From assembly GCA_031286695.1 (NCBI GenBank), contig JAITTY010000019.1, positions 1 to 32,187 on the forward strand: 32,187 nt of DNA. Reading direction: 5' to 3'. Source of the DNA: Sphingobacterium sp. GTDB lineage: Bacteria > Bacteroidota > Bacteroidia > Sphingobacteriales > Sphingobacteriaceae. Positions 29,767 through 32,187 of this stretch are shown here, piece after piece. The notes beneath the pieces were generated by a model that saw only the letters and a program-made list of their open reading frames with translations, ran no database searches and was not told where the DNA came from. The position numbers and the translations under genes are program-made. Each line of letters opens with the position of its first letter. Within the stretch, counting starts at the first letter, position 1.

Positions 29767-30669
29767 ATGAAAGTATTTATTACAGGAGCTACAGGTTTTG
29801 TTGGAACAGCCGTAGTACAGGAATTATTAGAAGCAGGTCACGAGGTTCTAGGACTGGCAAGATCAGAAGAATCTGCAAAGAAATTAGTTGAGGCAGGTGC
29901 GGAAGCCCACTATGGAAACCTGACAGATTTTGAAAGCTTAAAGTCAGGAGCCCGACTTTCTGATGCTGTGATCCATTTAGGGTTTGTTCACGATTTTAGT
30001 CGTTTTCAAGAAATGTGTATCTTAGACAGTGAAGTAATTGGAGCGCTTGGAGATGCTCTGGCTGGAACTGAAAAACCTTTTCTCATTACCTCCGGAACCG
30101 CGCTGTTTTCAAAAGATGGATTTACAATGGAGAAAGACCGCGTTGTTAACTACCCGCATCCAAGGATTGCTACCGAAAATGCCGCAGACGATCAGGTTGA
30201 TAAAGGCGTAAATGTTGCGGTGATCAGATTATCTCCTTCCGTGCATGGAGAAGGGGATAAAATCGGATTTGTACCACTCTTTATTAGAATTGCAAAGGAA
30301 AAAGGCGTATCGGCCATCATTGAAGATGGAAATAACCATTGGCCAGCTGTTCACCGCTTTGACGCAGCAAGACTGTACCGCTTGGCTCTTGAAAAACCGT
30401 TTGAAAAAGGAACCAGATATCATGCTGTAGCTGAGGAAGGAATTCAGCTTAAAACAGTGGCAAATGAAATTGCCGAACGTCTCAACATCCCGCTAGTTTC
30501 ACTGAAGCCAGAACAAGCTGAACAACACTTTTCCTGGTTTACACATTTTGCAAAACTTGACAACCAAAGCTCGAGTGTGCAGACAAGGGAATCACTGGAC
30601 TGGAGTCCTGTTCATCCTACTTTACTGGAAGATTTAAAAGGTTCCTATTACTTTTCTGATCTTCAGTAA
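29767..30669 (+). CDS. Extended SDR (NAD(P)-binding epimerase-like oxidoreductase)
   Basis: A 300-aa protein with the Rossmann motif GATGFVG (7-13) of extended/atypical SDRs, HYGNLTDFESLKSG binding the cofactor adenine, and AVIHLGFVHDFSRF. The C-terminal half (DGNNHWPAVHRFDAARLYRL, ALEKPFEKGTRYHAVAEEGI, KTVANEIAERLN) is typical of the group annotated as SDR family oxidoreductase or NmrA/dTDP-sugar epimerase-like. The classical YxxxK is not evident around YPHPRIATEN, so the exact chemistry (reductase or epimerase) is open. ATG 29767 begins the first strand. An AraC-type regulator follows 47 bp downstream and is probably co-transcribed or regulates it. Confidence 0.85.
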   Translation: MKVFITGATGFVGTAVVQELLEAGHEVLGLARSEESAKKLVEAGAEAHYGNLTDFESLKSGARLSDAVIHLGFVHDFSRFQEMCILDSEVIGALGDALAGTEKPFLITSGTALFSKDGFTMEKDRVVNYPHPRIATENAADDQVDKGVNVAVIRLSPSVHGEGDKIGFVPLFIRIAKEKGVSAIIEDGNNHWPAVHRFDAARLYRLALEKPFEKGTRYHAVAEEGIQLKTVANEIAERLNIPLVSLKPEQAEQHFSWFTHFAKLDNQSSSVQTRESLDWSPVHPTLLEDLKGSYYFSDLQ

Positions 30670-30716
30670 TTTGTATTTTTATTATAATCCACATAAACAC
30701 AAAATTCTGTAAAGCC

Positions 30717-31634
30717 ATGTCCGATAATAAACCGATAAGACTAAATACCATTTCTGAGTTTCATAAACTTCGGGGATTGCCGGTACCAAAGCATCCGCTG
30801 ATCAGCGTAATCAATTTTGAAGATATGAAAGTACCGTCCGTAATTGGAAAACAAAACTTGCTGTTCGACTTTTATACGATTTCTGTAAAACGGGATATGG
30901 ACCACAAGTACAGATATGGGCAGAAGGATTATGATTTTGACCAAGGCGTGATGTTCTGCATGGCACCGCATCAGGTGTTAAGTGTGATACGGGAAGAGAA
31001 AGGAAAGAATCCTTCCGGATGGATGCTAATGATCCATCCGGATTTTCTCTGGAATACGCCACTGGCAGCATCTGTCAAAAGATATGAATTTTTCGATTAT
31101 TCTGTGAATGAAGCCCTGTTTCTATCAGAAGACGAGGAACTCAAAATGCTGCAGATCATTGAAAACATCAAGCAGGAATATCACAGCAATATTGACCAGT
31201 TCAGCCAAAATATAATAATCTCTCAATTGGAGACCCTGTTTAATTATTCCCAGCGGTTTTATCAGCGCCAGTTTATCACGCGTAAGAAAGCTAGTCATCA
31301 ATTTTTAGAAAAGCTGGAAATATTTCTTAACGAATATTTTGAAGGAAAAGATATTATACAGAATGGGATACCTACGGTACAGTTACTCTCGGAGAAACTA
31401 AATATGTCGACACAGTATATGCGGGGCATGCTCAAATCGCTGACAGGACAAACCACCCAGCAGATCATCCACGAGAAAGTAATTGAAAAAGCCAAAGAGA
31501 GACTTTCTACAACTGAACTTAGCATCAGCGAGATCGCTTATGAGCTGGGTTTTGAACATTCCCAATCATTCAATAAGCTGTTCAAGGCTAAAACTAATAT
31601 TTCTCCTATGGAATTTCGTAAATCTTTTAACTGA
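30717..31634 (+). CDS. AraC-family transcriptional regulator
   Basis: A 305-aa regulator. The first half is a cupin-like sensing domain (LLFDFYTISVKRDMDHKYRY, FCMAPHQVLSVI). The second half is an AraC DNA-binding domain with QLLSEKLNMSTQYMRGMLKS, LTGQTTQQIIHEKVIEKAKE, LSISEIAYELGFEHSQSFNK and the final LFKAKTNISPMEF. It follows the extended SDR gene by 47 bp in the same direction, the mirror of the AraC-TetX pair at 6775. Start ATG 30717 has no clear Shine-Dalgarno. The remnant at 29232 belongs to a different, lost AraC gene of the same family. Confidence 0.88.
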   Translation: MSDNKPIRLNTISEFHKLRGLPVPKHPLISVINFEDMKVPSVIGKQNLLFDFYTISVKRDMDHKYRYGQKDYDFDQGVMFCMAPHQVLSVIREEKGKNPSGWMLMIHPDFLWNTPLAASVKRYEFFDYSVNEALFLSEDEELKMLQIIENIKQEYHSNIDQFSQNIIISQLETLFNYSQRFYQRQFITRKKASHQFLEKLEIFLNEYFEGKDIIQNGIPTVQLLSEKLNMSTQYMRGMLKSLTGQTTQQIIHEKVIEKAKERLSTTELSISEIAYELGFEHSQSFNKLFKAKTNISPMEFRKSFN

Positions 31635-31681
31635 TCACAACTTTTTGCTAATTATTTTAGTTTTTTATTTATTTAATATTG

Positions 31682-31689
31682 TATATTTG
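31682..31689 (+). promoter_or_regulatory. -7 box for the Rpn-family gene
   Basis: TATATTTG matches TAnnTTTG and is followed by an in-frame ATG (31690) and a second ATG at 31714. If it is the -7 box, the mRNA starts near 31694 and only the second ATG is usable. Confidence 0.45.
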
Positions 31690-31713
31690 ATGGAAAACCA
31701 ATTAATAAATATT

Positions 31714-32187
31714 ATGGCTAGATCAAAAAAGCACTTGGGTAAATATGTAGATCCACGTACCGATTTCGGTTGGAAATTTTACTTTGGTAGAGAGGACAAC
31801 AAGATCTTACTGATTGAGTTTCTCAATAGTCTATTTCATGGAGAGAAGATAATTTCGGATCTAAGATATAAACCTGTAGAACATGATGGTGATTATGAGG
31901 AAATGCGTCGTGTTGTATTTGATTTACACTGTATCGGCAGCGATGGTGAAGTTTTCATCATTGAGATGCAGCAGCTCTTTCAAGAATTTTTTAAGGACCG
32001 CGCGGTGTATTATACCTCACGTCTCATCAATAAACAATTAGCGCGAGGTAAGAAAGGGGACGATTATTACCTACCAGAGGTTTACTTTATCGGTATTCTG
32101 GAGTTTAACATGGATGGAAATGGAAGTTCTAATATGTCCCGTGTGACAGAGCGTCCTTATTTTTATGATGTGGCGCTGTGTGACAAA
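31714..32187 (+). CDS. Rpn-family PD-(D/E)XK nuclease/transposase (cut by window end)
   Basis: 158 codons are visible and the frame is open at the edge. The start MARSKKHLGKYVDPRTDFGW followed by KFYFGREDNKILLIEFLNSL is the usual beginning of Bacteroidota Rpn/PDDEXK_2 proteins. VVFDLHC with IIEMQQ carries the Asp and the Glu-x-Gln of the nuclease core, and FFKDRAVYYTSRLINKQL is the conserved helix behind it. The missing part should hold the remaining helices, to a total of about 290-310 residues. Rpn proteins promote recA-independent recombination in E. coli and are linked to phage defence; whether this one is mobile is unknown. Confidence 0.8.
   Translation, partial: MARSKKHLGKYVDPRTDFGWKFYFGREDNKILLIEFLNSLFHGEKIISDLRYKPVEHDGDYEEMRRVVFDLHCIGSDGEVFIIEMQQLFQEFFKDRAVYYTSRLINKQLARGKKGDDYYLPEVYFIGILEFNMDGNGSSNMSRVTERPYFYDVALCDK

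Noticed and set aside
29631..29891. 86-aa open frame overlapping the extended SDR start
   Set aside because: It is a shifted frame of the upstream region and the SDR N-terminus, which has the clear Rossmann motif.

Overview
The window looks like an accessory stretch of a Bacteroidota chromosome, most likely Sphingobacteriaceae (Sphingobacterium-like). The reasons are an AT-rich composition, several -7 boxes of the Bacteroidota type TAnnTTTG, lipoproteins ending their signal in SCKK, and families typical of that group: TetX-like monooxygenase, DUF4267-cupin, ClbS/DfsB, AraC with a multi-pass membrane domain, DUF4304 and a PDDEXK/Rpn protein. The genus is an inference; no rRNA or core marker is present.

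Positions 1-6720 and 9136-14743 hold small, patchily conserved genes and broken genes. They include a zeta-toxin-like ATPase wrecked by two nonsense codons and two frameshifts, with its 11-bp-overlapping partner still open. There are also the last codons of an Rhs-type toxin touching a MafI-like immunity gene, a second toxin-like tail before a 122-aa orphan, a DUF6882 protein with a Cys-rich tail, a DUF3784 membrane protein, an IS3-family left end with a dead orfA, a SUKH-like gene missing one T, a 280-aa orphan, and a third toxin-like tail next to a small membrane protein. I read this as a decaying polymorphic-toxin/immunity island where tips and transposases have rotted and immunity-type genes remain. 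Two tandem paralogous lipoproteins (2943-4329) sit inside it.

Between and after these lie compact regulator-plus-enzyme modules. They are: AraC plus TetX-like flavin monooxygenase (6775-8868); HxlR divergent from SnoaL-like plus epoxide hydrolase (10178-12327); Crp/Fnr next to a membrane-anchored protein (19915-21280); Crp/Fnr plus DUF4267-cupin fusion (21691-23250); HxlR divergent from SDR plus SnoaL-like (23446-25165); and an extended SDR plus AraC (29767-31634). They suggest inducible handling of small reactive or xenobiotic molecules. Two intergenic regions carry clear palindromes, and two HxlR genes have -7 boxes only 4-5 nt from ATG.

A four-gene minus-strand cluster (14964-19720) combines an exported serine hydrolase with four C-terminal membrane helices, an AraC regulator carried on a multi-helix membrane domain, an exported DUF3471-like protein and an exported DUF4350-like protein. 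Its pieces are known families, but the combination looks like an uncharacterised envelope hydrolase/sensor unit.

From 25346 to 28751 a large SF1 helicase with a C-terminal PD-(D/E)XK nuclease domain (possible stand-alone defence protein) and a DUF4304 protein follow. A 1-kb gap contains a chimeric scar joining the first codons of an aldo/keto reductase to the tail of an AraC gene. The window ends inside an Rpn-family nuclease/transposase gene. A diverged repeat occurs twice, at 2651-2717 and 25237-25326. I saw no rRNA, tRNA or CRISPR array.
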